Assembly (NCBI GenBank): GCA_033807775.1
Contig: CM066327.1
Span: 95,502,295-95,566,294 of the forward strand
Direction of reading: 5' to 3'
Length of the DNA stretch: 64,000 nucleotides
Origin: Saussurea involucrata
Taxonomy: Eukaryota; Streptophyta; Magnoliopsida; Asterales; Asteraceae
Of this stretch, positions 20,461 to 31,511 are shown piece after piece. Position numbers and translations under genes: made by a program. Below the pieces are notes generated by a model. That model made no database searches and was not told the DNA's origin. It worked only from the letters and a program-made list of their open reading frames with translations. The first letter of the stretch is position 1. Each line of letters starts with the position of its first letter.

Positions 20461-22875
20461 ATGGCCAACACAAACGCACATTATATAGACAATGGTTCTC
20501 TTGCAAAACCCCCTAGATTTTCCAGAGACAACTTCAACTTGTGGAAAAATAGGATGACACTCTTCTTAGAAGGTGTAGACCCTACTATGACTTACTATTT
20601 TGAAAACGGCCCACACATCCCTGTAACAATTGATCCTTTAGTTCCAGCCACTGCAACTAGAGCTGCTATTCCAGAAAGGCTGATTCCAAAGGAAATACAC
20701 ATGTGGACCGATGAAGATAAGAAGAAAGTGGCTATAGATACAAAAGCCAGATCCATACTATCCATGGCCCTTCCTGACGAAGTCTACCATTCCGTCATGA
20801 ACCTGAAGTCTTCAAAAGCCATGTGGGACACAATATGTGTTCAGTATGAAGGAACGTCTGAAGTCTAGGACTCAAGAAAGATCAACCTGGTAAGACAATA
20901 CGAAAGCTTCATTTCTGGTAAGAATGAAACTCTCTCTGAAGTTCACCAACGTTTTAATTGTTTAATTATAGATCTGAAAACTGTTGGTAAGGAATATTCT
21001 AACTTTGAAGTGCTGACAAAGTTTCTAGAATGTTTACCTGAAAGCTGGGACAATTATTCCATGTGTCTCAAGCTGTCAAAGAATCTAAGATCAATGACCC
21101 TTGCTACCTTATATGGCACGTTGCTGAATCATGAGCAATCCAGCCATCTTAAGAAGAATCTTGTAAAAGATTCCAAAAGCACCCCTGTTGCTTTAATCTC
21201 AGAGGAACCTTCTACTCAGCGACCTTTGGTCACTATCACTGAGTTAGAGAGTAACTCTGAAAGGTCATCAGATTCTGATTTTTCAGATGATGATGAATCC
21301 TTGGCTCTCCTAACTAAAAAGTTCAGGAGATTCGCCAAGAAGAAAATGTTTAGAAAGAACAAAACTCTTTCCATAGCTGACAAGCCTAAAACATCGGCTT
21401 TTGTTGATAAGGCTACTGCTACTTGTTTCAACTGCGAAAAGACAGGTCATTTCGCTAATGAGTGCAGGTCAAAGAAAATCATGAGACCTTCAGCTTTTAC
21501 AAAGAAATCCTTTGTTCCAAAGAATAAAGATGACAAATACTCAAAGCTGAAGGAGAAGTATGCAAAGCTGAAAAGTTTTAAGAAGAATGGAAAAGGCCTG
21601 ATGGCTGACTATGATTGGGCTGCTTCTGATGAAGAAGCATCATCATCTGATTCTGAAGATGATGAAGCAAATCAATGTCTCATGGCTAAGATTGAAGAAG
21701 AGGAAGAAAGTTCAGACATTCCCTCCACTTCAACATCTACCATTCAGGTATCACCTTCTTTCTTTACCAATGTTGCAAATATTGATGAAGCTGATAGTCT
21801 CCGTAAGATCGATCTCTTGACTAGAAGTTTATACGAAGCCATGAACGGCAAAACTGTGGTTGAAAACCAAAATCTTGATCTCGCTGAAAAGCTTAAAAAC
21901 TGCCACCTTCAAATAGAAAAGCTTTCTAAAATTGAAGATGATTTTAACGATTAAGTCTATTTAAATCAGCTAGTCAAAATCGAACGAGCAGAAGCTATCG
22001 CTGCATTAAAAGCTGAACAAGCTACTGTTGAAGGATGGTGTAATTCTTCAACAAAGATCACTGAGATAATTAAGGCTCAGATTCCTCTGAGTGATAAACG
22101 TGGTCTGGGTTATAAATATGATACTCCAAAACCAACCACTGAACGTTCAATGCTTAAATTTGGAACGTTCGTATCCTCAGTCGCTGACACTTCATCATCT
22201 CAGTGCTCCTCGTCCATTACACCAATCCCCGAGGAAACTCCTACCTCCTCAAAAGGTAAGGAGAAAATGGTTTATTCAAAACTTACCTCTGTCTCTAAAG
22301 ACAAAGGTAAAGAAATTGTTATTTATCAAAATCCTCAGAAGGGTACCTTAGTACCAAAGTTGAATGCTTCTAAAGCCTCAGTGACCTACCCCTCTGGATC
22401 TAGAAAGCTGATCTCTGGATCTATTCAGCGATCTACTCCTAGACTCAGAGTGGATGTCCTTGGTAAAAAATCTGAAGAACTGAATGTTCGTCCCATTTCT
22501 AAAGCAAATAGTTTACTTGGTGCTGGCACTTCTAATTCAAAATTAAAAGCTCAGCATACAAGTGGTCCTAGAACTACTTTTAGTTATAGGAAATGTTATC
22601 ACTGTGGACTTACCGATCATATTGCTAGTAAGTGCCCCACAGCCACCAAAGCTGAAAAGATAGCTAAGGTGAAGATTGCCCCCAAGGCAAAGAAGACCAA
22701 CACCGATGCAAATCAGGTCAAGGTGACTCCTACCACTGAAGTTAAGAAATTAACCAAAGTGAAGAAAGACAAAGCTGAATCTTCAAATGCTACGAAGACC
22801 GCTGAACCTTCTATTCCAAGTAGCTCCACTGACAAACGTGTATACATGGTTAAGTGGGTACCCAAGCAAAACTAA
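20461..22875 (+). pseudogene. gag: S1 gag, two in-frame stops
   Basis: One reading frame from ATG 20461 to TAA 22873, about 804 codons, interrupted by TAG at 20866-20868 and TAA at 21952-21954 and otherwise intact. The N-terminal half is the Copia gag domain (from FSRDNFNLWKNRM). A CCHC knuckle CFNCEKTGHFANEC lies near 21423 and a second, CYHCGLTDHIASKC, near 22594. Acidic DSEDDE and K-rich stretches lie between. A long gag with two knuckles is usual for Sireviruses. The end (MVKWVPKQN) resembles the WVPKxN end of S2 gag. Pol follows in the +1 frame 13 bases later. The full product would form the capsid and bind RNA; with two stops only fragments could be made. Confidence 0.88.
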
Positions 22876-22888
22876 TCTTCCTTTGTAA

Positions 22889-25800
22889 ATGCAGGTTAAG
22901 AAGGGTATCTGGTATCTCGATATCGGATGCTCTAGACACATGACTGGAAAGAAAAACCTGCTCACTGAATACAAGGAAGAGAAGGGTCCCTCTGTGATTT
23001 TCGGTGGAAATGGAAAAGGACACACCCGAGGGTATGGTGTACTTTCAAATGGTACAACCTCCTTCAGAAGAGTCGCATATGTTGAAGGGCTGAAGAATAA
23101 TCTTCTGAGCATCAGTCAGCTTTGCGACACGGATAACAAAGTGATTTTCACTAAGGAATCCTGCTTTGTCTCTGACAAAAAGGAGAAGATAGCTCTCAGC
23201 GGTTATCGTTTGGAAAATGTTTATGTAATAAACATGGACTCAACAACCACTGAGAACTCCTGTTTCTTCTCAAAGGCATCTTCTGATGTCAACTGGCTAT
23301 GGCACAAGAGGCTCTCGCATCTAAATTTCAAGACACTGAACACTCTTTCCTCCAAAGAGTTAGTCACTGGTCTACCTCAGCATTCATACGCCAAAGAGTC
23401 TTTATGTTCAGCGTGTGAAAAAGGGAAGCATACCAAGGCAAGCTTTAAGTCAAAGCAAGTCTCCTCAGTGTCATCTCCTCTACAACTACTCCATATGGAT
23501 TTGTTTGGCCCTGTTAACAAACAATCCATCGCTGGAAAGAAATATACGCTGGTCATAGTTGATGAATTCTCTCGTTACACATGGGTAATGTTTCTCCGTT
23601 CTAAGAGTGACACCCCTGAAGAACTCATCACCTTTGTTCAGAAGATGGAAACTCTGAACAATATGACTGTTCGCTCAATAAGGAGTGATCATGGAACTGA
23701 ATTCAAAAACAGTTCTCTTGATTCCTTCCTAAAGAGTAAGGGTATTTCTCACAACTTTTCGTCAGTGAGAACACCACAACAAAATGGAGTCGCTGAAAGA
23801 AGAAATAGAACAATTATTGAAGCTGCACGTTCAATGCTCAGCGATTCTCACCTGCCTACTCAGTTTTGGACAGAAGCTGTCAACACTGCTTGTTTTACGC
23901 AAAACAGGTCGCTGATAGTTAAAAGATTCAAAAAGACAGCCTATGAACTCTTTCATGGGAGAAAGCCTTCAATCAGCTTTCTTCACATCTTTGGATGTCA
24001 GTGTTTCATACTGAACAACAGAGATGCCCTTGGAAAGTTTGATCATAAGGCTGATGATGGAATCTTTCTTGGATACTCCTCAGTCTCCAAAGCCTTCAGA
24101 GTCTTCAACCGTAGAAGACAAACTGTAGAAGAAACTATTCACGTCACGTTTGACGAATCCCGTTCAGCGAACTCTAAACTGTCCGCTGATACTGAAGAAC
24201 TGAATCAATGGATGTTTTCTCATCTTGGTGATTCAGAAGAAATTCCCACTCCTCATGCTCATCCAGTAGAAGATGATAGTCCCACTATCATTCCAAACAT
24301 GCAGAATAGTGAAGCTGAAACATCATGGGTCTCAGCTGTTCCTATAAACACTATACCTGCAGTTGATCCAAATGTCTCAGACATTCCATCTTTTTCTCAA
24401 CAATCAGTGAATGAGGTGACAAATGCAAACATTCTTCTCTTAGCTGGTAATCCAGAAGTAGCTGAAGCCTCATCTTCAGTTTCTCCAGTTCAGACTGAGT
24501 CAGCAACGTATGCTCCGGCTCAGCGATGGAATGTAAATCACCCAATCAATCAAATTCTTGGTGATCCCAACGCTGGTATTCAGACTCGTAGAAGTGCAGG
24601 TAATATTTGTTTATTTGTTAACTTTATTTCTCTAACTGAACCAAAGAAAATAGATGATGCCCTCAGAGATCCAAACTGGGTCAGCGCTATGCAAGAAGAG
24701 CTGACTGAATTTGAAAGAAACAAAGTTTGGAAACTCGTTCGTAGACCAACTGACAAAACGGTGATAGGCACTAAATGGGTCTATCGAAACAAGTTGGACG
24801 AACATGGTACTGTAACTCGCAACAAAGCTCATCTTGTTGCTCAGGGATACAGGCAAGAGGAAGGCATAGACTATGACGAAACTTTTGCTCCAGTACCAAG
24901 ACTTGAATCTATTCGTCTTTTCTTAGCATATGTTGTACACAAAAACTTCACTGTACATCAGATGGATGTCAAGTCAGCGTTTCTGAATGGAAAGCTGAAT
25001 GAAGAAGTTTATGTGGAACAACCTCCAGGATTCTCAGATCCTAAGCGCCCAGGTTACGTTTATAAACTGGACAAGGCACTTTATGGCTTAAAGCAAGCTC
25101 CTCGTGCATGGTATGATACTCTCTCTACTTATCTCCATATTGAAAAATTTGAGAGAGGTAAGATTGACAAAACTCTTTTTTTTAGAAAAGTGAAAGGTCA
25201 TATCATTTTAGTTCAAATATATGTTGATGACATTATATTTGGTTCTACTAACCCTGAGCTTTGTACTCGTTTCGCTGATAGAATGAAAGATGAGTATAAA
25301 ATGAGCATGATGGGTGAACTAACATATTTCCTTGGTCTTCAAATTAAGCAAACTGAAAAAGGAACTTTTATAAATCAGGGAAAATATGTTAAAGATATGC
25401 TGAAGAAATTCGACTTAACTGAAAGTTCAGCTATGAAAACCCCTATGGCACCACCGCTGACACTTGATAAGGACACAAAGGGTGTTCCTGTCAATGTCAC
25501 GCTGTACCGTGGGATGATCGGCTCACTATTGTATCTTACAGCTAGCCGACCCGATATTATGTTTGCAACATGTCTGTGCGCACGATATCAAGCTGAACCT
25601 AAGATATCCCATATGAAAGCTGTAAAGCGAATCTTTCGATATCTTAAGGGTACAGCGAATCTAGGTCTTTGGTATCCCAAAGACTCAGGATTCGATCTAA
25701 CCGCGTATTCAGACAGTGATTTTGCAGGTTGCAAAATGGATAGGAAAAGCACCACAAGAGGATGTCAGCTCCTGGGTGGAAAGCTGGTAAGTTGGACAAG

Positions 25801-26167
25801 TAAGAAGCAAAACTCAGTGTCCACTTCCACAGCTGAAGCTGAATATGTAGCCGCTGGAAGCTGTTGTTCTCAAGTCTTGTGGATGAGAAATCAGCTACTA
25901 GACTATGATCTTCAGCTCTCCAAAATTCCAATCTATTGCGACAGCACTAGTGCCATCGCTATAGCAAACAATCCAGTGCTACACTCAAAGACAAAACACA
26001 TAGAAATCAGATATCATTTTATCAGAGATCATGTGATGAATGGTGATATAGAACTTCATTTTATCCCAACTGATTATCAGTTAGCTGATTTGTTTACCAA
26101 ACCTCTTGATGAGACAAGATTCAACTTTCTCATCAGCGAGCTTGTAATGCTGAACTTTGAAGGGTAA
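22889..26167 (+). CDS. pol: S1 pol polyprotein (protease, integrase, RT, RNase H)
   Basis: An uninterrupted 1092-codon frame. Protease begins at WYLDIGCSRHMTG (Asp at residue 11); the usual D-S-G triad reads D-I-G, which may disable it. Pre-integrase zinc domain HKRLSHLNF...CSACEKGK is near residues 145-180. The integrase triad is Asp204 (HMDLFGP), Asp267 (RSDHGTEF) and Glu303 (VAERRNR), with the D-x62-D-x35-E spacing of active enzymes. RT has QMDVKSAFLNG and YVDD at about residue 778. RNase H has STAEAEYVAA and the KHIEIRYHFIRD end. The ATG at 22889 may not be the real start, because a splice-acceptor-like TGCAG ends at 22894 and gag ends 13 bases upstream in another frame. This is the only complete pol frame in the window and could supply enzymes to deleted copies. 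Confidence 0.93.
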   Translation: MQVKKGIWYLDIGCSRHMTGKKNLLTEYKEEKGPSVIFGGNGKGHTRGYGVLSNGTTSFRRVAYVEGLKNNLLSISQLCDTDNKVIFTKESCFVSDKKEKIALSGYRLENVYVINMDSTTTENSCFFSKASSDVNWLWHKRLSHLNFKTLNTLSSKELVTGLPQHSYAKESLCSACEKGKHTKASFKSKQVSSVSSPLQLLHMDLFGPVNKQSIAGKKYTLVIVDEFSRYTWVMFLRSKSDTPEELITFVQKMETLNNMTVRSIRSDHGTEFKNSSLDSFLKSKGISHNFSSVRTPQQNGVAERRNRTIIEAARSMLSDSHLPTQFWTEAVNTACFTQNRSLIVKRFKKTAYELFHGRKPSISFLHIFGCQCFILNNRDALGKFDHKADDGIFLGYSSVSKAFRVFNRRRQTVEETIHVTFDESRSANSKLSADTEELNQWMFSHLGDSEEIPTPHAHPVEDDSPTIIPNMQNSEAETSWVSAVPINTIPAVDPNVSDIPSFSQQSVNEVTNANILLLAGNPEVAEASSSVSPVQTESATYAPAQRWNVNHPINQILGDPNAGIQTRRSAGNICLFVNFISLTEPKKIDDALRDPNWVSAMQEELTEFERNKVWKLVRRPTDKTVIGTKWVYRNKLDEHGTVTRNKAHLVAQGYRQEEGIDYDETFAPVPRLESIRLFLAYVVHKNFTVHQMDVKSAFLNGKLNEEVYVEQPPGFSDPKRPGYVYKLDKALYGLKQAPRAWYDTLSTYLHIEKFERGKIDKTLFFRKVKGHIILVQIYVDDIIFGSTNPELCTRFADRMKDEYKMSMMGELTYFLGLQIKQTEKGTFINQGKYVKDMLKKFDLTESSAMKTPMAPPLTLDKDTKGVPVNVTLYRGMIGSLLYLTASRPDIMFATCLCARYQAEPKISHMKAVKRIFRYLKGTANLGLWYPKDSGFDLTAYSDSDFAGCKMDRKSTTRGCQLLGGKLVSWTSKKQNSVSTSTAEAEYVAAGSCCSQVLWMRNQLLDYDLQLSKIPIYCDSTSAIAIANNPVLHSKTKHIEIRYHFIRDHVMNGDIELHFIPTDYQLADLFTKPLDETRFNFLISELVMLNFEG

Positions 26168-26778
26168 AATCTTCAGCGGTTCACATTTGATCAGCGATAC
26201 GTTTATACAAACTTGTATAGCCTTCGGGATAAAATCAACTTATATAATCCATTTCATCATCTTCTCTCTGAATAAACTTGGTAAAACTGATATCCAGGTA
26301 TGTTTTCTCTCTCTGACAATCGCATGTAAAAATAAATTGCATTGCTGAATATCTCTTCCTTAACAGCGATATTTTGAAAGTTCTTTAAACCTTCACTGAT
26401 ATTTTCTATTCAGTGCTTCATGTTTTTCAAAAGAGTCCCCGAGCTTTTAAAACCTCAGAGACATCCTAAAAGAATGTGAAAGGACAGTTGTGACGTCATT
26501 GCAACGGATAACACTAGGAACGATTTCTTTCTGACACACGTTTGCACGTTTCGTTCAAACTTCCAATCAAATGCAAACACGTGTCCGTGTCATGATGAAA
26601 ACCTTTTCCCGCTCAAGGTTTTCTCTCTCTAAAACTCTCTATATAAACAAACTCTTGGTTTATATTTGTTTTTTACGCGATCAAATCTTCCTCCGCAAGA
26701 AAGAATCCTCTGTTGCATTTGTGCTCTCAAAAAAAAACTTCAAGAACTGTTCATCATCTTCTTCATCAAAACATCAAG
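26168..26778 (+). promoter_or_regulatory. Probable internal promoter of S1 accessory gene
   Basis: Spacer between pol and the accessory ORF without a credible ORF. It holds TGACGTCA at 26491-26498, ACACGTGT around CACGTG 26578-26583, and TATATAAAC at 26640-26648, in the order and spacing of a plant promoter. The G-box is the same as in the LTR promoter. A transcript start would fall near 26670. The start of the spacer (26168-26300) has two more TCAGCG motifs. Confidence 0.6.
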
Positions 26779-27163
26779 GTTAATATGTTCTTATCTATTA
26801 CCAAATGCGTATAACTTGTTTTCGATCTTCTCATTGTTTTAACAAGATCAAACAAAAGAACTTTGTAAAATAAAATCATTTCTTTCATGGTTTTATGAAC
26901 ACAACCATTTAATGGTTGTTCTTCAAGTTTTAAATCTTAATCTTAAACTTGTTCTTCATTCATATCCAGTTTTCTTTTAGAAACTGGAATACAAGACTTT
27001 ATGGGGTTTACATTTCATTTCAAAATCATGAAAAACCCTAATCTTCATTAAGACATTTATGTCTGAATGAAATGGACAAAATTCGAAACATCTTAATGGA
27101 AATTTCTTTCCACATTAAGATAATTCTTATTTGTTAACATCTTTGGTTGAACTGATAATACAG
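26779..27163 (+). other. Putative leader intron of S1 accessory gene
   Basis: AAG|GTTAATATG at 26779 and GATAATACAG| at 27163, with T-rich sequence between and the accessory ATG (27168) four bases after the acceptor. The length of 385 bp and AT richness fit a plant 5' UTR intron. Without RNA data it remains a prediction. Confidence 0.4.
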
Positions 27164-27167
27164 TGAA

Positions 27168-30100
27168 ATGGCAACTTCAAAGATCAATGTTACCGCTGAG
27201 AACATCTCCGCTGACTCTGAGGAAGTGGATATCATCAAAGCCCCTCAGGTAAAGTTCAAGCTGGATCAACTAGATTGGACTAAGGTGAACAACCTCTCTG
27301 CGCTTCTCGAGTTTCCTCCTCGAAAGCAAGTCACACATCTGGATGATGCTGTGAATTTCCTGAAAAACTGCTGCATTTCAACAGCCCTGACCATCACACC
27401 TCCTGCAAGTCAGCTACTACTATCCCAGTTCTGGTACTCTGCCAGACACACTCAGCTACCCTCCGCCAAAGACCCCTCCAAAACCATCGATTGCATACTC
27501 AGCGATACTGAGTATGGCACAATTAAGATAACCCCCGCAATCATTCGAAAAGCCCTGAACTTTCCCAATGCTACCAAAGAAAAACCGTTTGTTCCATTCC
27601 CTGACCATAAGAAGCATGCTGACAGAGAAGAAATAATTGCTTTTCTCGATGCAATGGGTTACATCTGGGAAACTGGAAGGGACAAGAAGCCCGAGAAGAA
27701 GCTGACGCTATTAAAGAAGTCCAAAATGCCCAGCGAGATGAATTTCATCTTCGCACACCTGATCAGCTGCATGACAGCGAAGACCGGCTCCTCTGATCAA
27801 GCCGCTCAACCTCAGCAGGCTATGGGATACGCACTGCTGAAAGGTCTACCTATTGACTGGGCATCTATCATTTATGATGACCTAGTGCAAAGAGTAGATT
27901 CTGCTGCTGACAGACCTGCATGGGTTCCCTACCCCCGTTTCATCAGCGCCATCTTCCAATATGGTCTGAAGGACAGCTATCCTCAAGAGGGTGACCTGAA
28001 ACTTTCTCAGGTTGGCCCTAAGGTGCTCGATTTCAAACCTGTCAACAATGAGGTACGTCTCTCTATCCTTCTCTCTCTTCTTAACCCCAATGCTTCGACT
28101 TCTGTGGCTCCTTCAGCGACAATACCCATCGCTGATACCCCGGCCACACAATCCTCTCCTTCTAAGAAAAGGAAACCCTCTCACACCCAACTTGATTCCA
28201 AAAGGATCAAGAAAACCAAGGAGCAACCCCAACAATCCCATGCTGAAGACTCCTCAGCTCATTCTGAAGAGCTGAAGGAAAGTTCCGTGGTACGCTCTGC
28301 CACACCCATTCAAGCCATCCCTTCAATCCCGGCTTCAGCGTCTCCAAACGCTGAGGTTTGAAACTTGGAAACTACCCAACCTCCCTCAGTCTCTCAAAAG
28401 ACTGATGAAGTGATTGTCAGCGATTCCAACGCTGAACTCAGTACCCGAATCCCAATCTTATCCTTCGCTTCTCCCTACACTCACTTGGACACTCCTCCAA
28501 AGATCACTGGAGATGCCATCATTCCAGAAGCCACCGCTGACGCTTCTCAAAGAATGATGAAGACAGGACCTGCAGAGATCACCATTCCTCCCCGAACTTT
28601 TGAGGAAGATATGGAACATTATTCAGGAGTCCGCAACTTTGACGATTTCATCAATCCTCCTGCAGGTACAAATCAACCCATATACACTGTAACTAAACCT
28701 GAAACTTCTGAGCTTTCCTTTGTTCACAAGTACTTATGTGTTACAGGTCCTAATTTGGGAGACATCAACGACTCTCTGAAGTCCATGGAAACAAAGCTGA
28801 CAACTCTCACCACCACACTCTCCAACAATTCTACAGCTGTAACAAACGCTGGAGAGAATTTGACAAAGCTGACAACGGTGGTAGAAAAGAAAGCTTCCAC
28901 AGACGACATCAAGATTGTTGATAAGACTCTCAGCGATTTCGCCAAAGTGCTCGCTGACATCTACACAGACTACACCTCACTCAAACAATCAGTTTCCTCT
29001 ATGTCCGGCGAAGTAACAACGCTGAAGACATCGGTTGGAGCACTAGAAGGTGATATGTCTGCTGTGAAGACAAATGTTCAAACTCTGACGACTGACTTAG
29101 GCTCTGTAAAGACCGACGTTGGTTCGATGAAAACAATGATTGAAGAGCTGCTCAACAAGGCAAGAACTCCTGCTCCTGAACCTGCCCCTGCCCCTGTATT
29201 GGAAACTTTCACAGCGGCGGATCGCAAAGAGCTGGAAAAGATCAATCCTGCTAAATCTGGCCTTGAAGACAGATTAGCAGCGATAGAAAGTTGTATTAAA
29301 ATCTCTGGCCAAGAAGACATAGAAAATACAAATGCTGAGTCTACCCATTCCTCCCCCAGTCATCATGAAAAAGAGGGGGAGAAGAGCGCGGAACATACCG
29401 CTGAGAAGAGCGCTGAGGATCTTGAAAAGAGCGCTGAAGACCTTTCCCATGATGAATCTATCAGGGGAGAGAAGAATGAAGATCTTATCGCTGGACCTCA
29501 GGGAGATGAAAACCCTGAGGGAACCGAGAAGCTCGCCTCTGTATCTGAGGGGGAGCAACTCGAAGAAGACGCTGAAGAATCCGAAGCAGAAGATGATGAA
29601 GCCATCGACATCCCTGATGATGAACCATCTTCTTCTCCAAAGAATGATGATGATGATGACGAAGATGACGATGATTTCTTTATCGTCAAACCTGCCCCAA
29701 GGATCAAAGCTCTTAAGGGAATCTCGATAAACGAACCTTCAGGGGAGCGGACAAAGACAAAGCCCTCAACCTCTGGAGCTGAGAAAGGCAAAGGCAAAAG
29801 CGTCGATGAAGATGAAAATCTGACGATCTTGCTTGAAAAGCCGGTTTGTCAGGTACACTAATCATCTCTTACTCCATCCCTCCTCTATCATACACTATCA
29901 GTTCCTCTACCCAAGCCTATACACTTAAACCAATTCTCTCTATCTGTTTCTACCCAAGTTCTTACTTGTAAGATCGCTGTGTTTCAGCTAGTCCTCTCCC
30001 CTGTTTGAGGATATCGCTGAAGGCTCCACAACTGCGACTTCACCAATAATTCCAGCTGCCGCTGAAGAAATAATCTCAGTCTTGGATTTGATCTCTGAGA

Positions 30101-31245
30101 CTGATGAACCAGAAGAACAACCTCTCTCACACAGAAACAGACCTTCCTCAGCTCCTCAAAAGCTGAGTGAAGAGGATCAAAAGAGAAGAGAAGAAATAAT
30201 AAAACGATTCGAGGATCAGCGAATCATTCTAAGGCGTGATCAACTGCCTTCAGTTCCTCCTAAGTTCAGAATTTCAAAAGCTGAATACAAGGAACACCTC
30301 AGAGCTGAATGCCTCATCGCTGAAAGAAAGGAAGCTGAAGAGAAAGACAGAGAATACGCCATCAAGCTTACTCAAGAATCTGTCAAAGACCCCAAGCTGA
30401 AACGTGTTCCCATTCAAATCCAACGAAAGCTTTGGGAAGAAGCCCAGAAGATCGTGGAAAAGAAAACTAAAGTTTCTCAGACCACCCTGATCTGGTGTAA
30501 AGAGAAAATTCACTTCAGATATCGTCCAGCGAAGATCAACAAGGTATTCATCTCTGGAAGAACCTCTATCGGAGTACCTATTGTCGACATCAAACTTTTC
30601 AGAGAAGATGGCCAAACTGAAACCTTTCGCGCTGACACTGTAAAAAGGCATGGTCTCTCTGAATGGCTGGAGATGAGGTTAGCTATCCAATCGTCACAAT
30701 CCAAGTACAAGGATCATTTCGAAAAGCTGATAAACAGACAGATCGATTTGATATCTTCTTGTGTGGACATTCCTCCTCTTCCTGATCTAAAGCTGAAAAG
30801 AAAAAGGGCCTCTCCAAAGAAGAAACGTCAAGATTCAAACTCAGGTCCTGTCATACGAAATGAAACTGGAATTGGTTTCTCTCGCGCTGAAGTGCTTGGT
30901 CCTGACCCTGATCTGTCTGCCGTTGACATTTCTTTGCCACCATGTGAACTTTTCGTCCCTGGTAAAGTCATCAGTAACCCTTATGGAATATTCTTTCTTG
31001 ACTACGACGGACGTAAATGCTTTCAACGGATCGCTGAGCTTCCAATCACTCCAATCGAACAGCGCAGAGATCTTATCTACTGGTGTGACTTAAGAAAAGA
31101 CATTCAGGCACGATACCTAAAACCCTTGAACTTTGAAGAAGCGCTGAACAAAAGAAAACGAGGTGTAACGGTTCCTGACTGGATGATCCCCACTGAAAAG
31201 ACCCTTGATGAACTTCTCATTAAGGAAGAACCTTTTGAATGCTGA
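27168..31245 (+). pseudogene. S1 accessory ORF, two exons, one stop
   Basis: Exon 1 (27168-29852) and exon 2 (29992-31245) would give about 1312 residues, with a single TGA at 28359-28361 and no other break. Residues about 30-275 form a globular domain (LLLSQFWYSA; ITPAIIRKALNFPN; KMPSEMNFIFAHLISC; WVPYPRFISAIFQYGL) homologous to the start of the S2 accessory ORF (36396 on). A basic S/P/A-rich linker follows, then a long heptad coiled coil (about 28760-29150), an acidic region with DDDDDEDDDDFF, and C-terminal modules (KLFREDGQTETF; YGIFFLDYDGRKCFQ). Some plant Copia elements carry such a gene after pol; older papers call it env-like, but I see no signal peptide or membrane span here. Function unknown. 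A nuclear or particle role is equally possible. Confidence 0.75.
29853..29991 (+). other. Predicted intron in S1 accessory ORF
   Basis: Donor CAG|GTACAC at 29853, pyrimidine-rich body, acceptor TTTCAGCTAG| at 29991. Removing the 139 bases joins two long frames in phase 0: the first ends eight bases into the intron, and the second is open from exactly 29992. Confidence 0.65.
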
Positions 31246-31497
31246 TATAATCTCCTTTTTCTCTATTGTATCAGTTATCCTTCTGTACTTGTAAATTATT
31301 TCGCTTGTACTTGTAATCTTTCTGTTCTTCATTATAACCTGATTCAAAGTTTTAAAGAAAGATTTCAGCGAATGTACTTTACTCCATCAGTACTGAAAAG
31401 ATCCCAGAATACAGTAAAAGGGACAAATATTTTATGAGTTCTTTTTATCCTTATGTTTTCATTAAATAGCAATTTTCTTTGTTGCTATGTCATAATC

Positions 31498-31511
31498 AAA
31501 TAGGGGGAGAT
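31498..31511 (+). other. Polypurine tract of S1
   Basis: AATAGGGGGAGAT directly before the 3' LTR. The GGGGGAGAT/TGTT junction is the Sirevirus form and is shared with S2a. Confidence 0.85.

Noticed and set aside
27168..31245. Accessory ORF as a retroviral-type envelope gene
   Set aside because: No signal peptide, transmembrane segment or fusion-peptide pattern was seen in S1, S2 or A2 accessory ORFs; the env-like label is not supported here.
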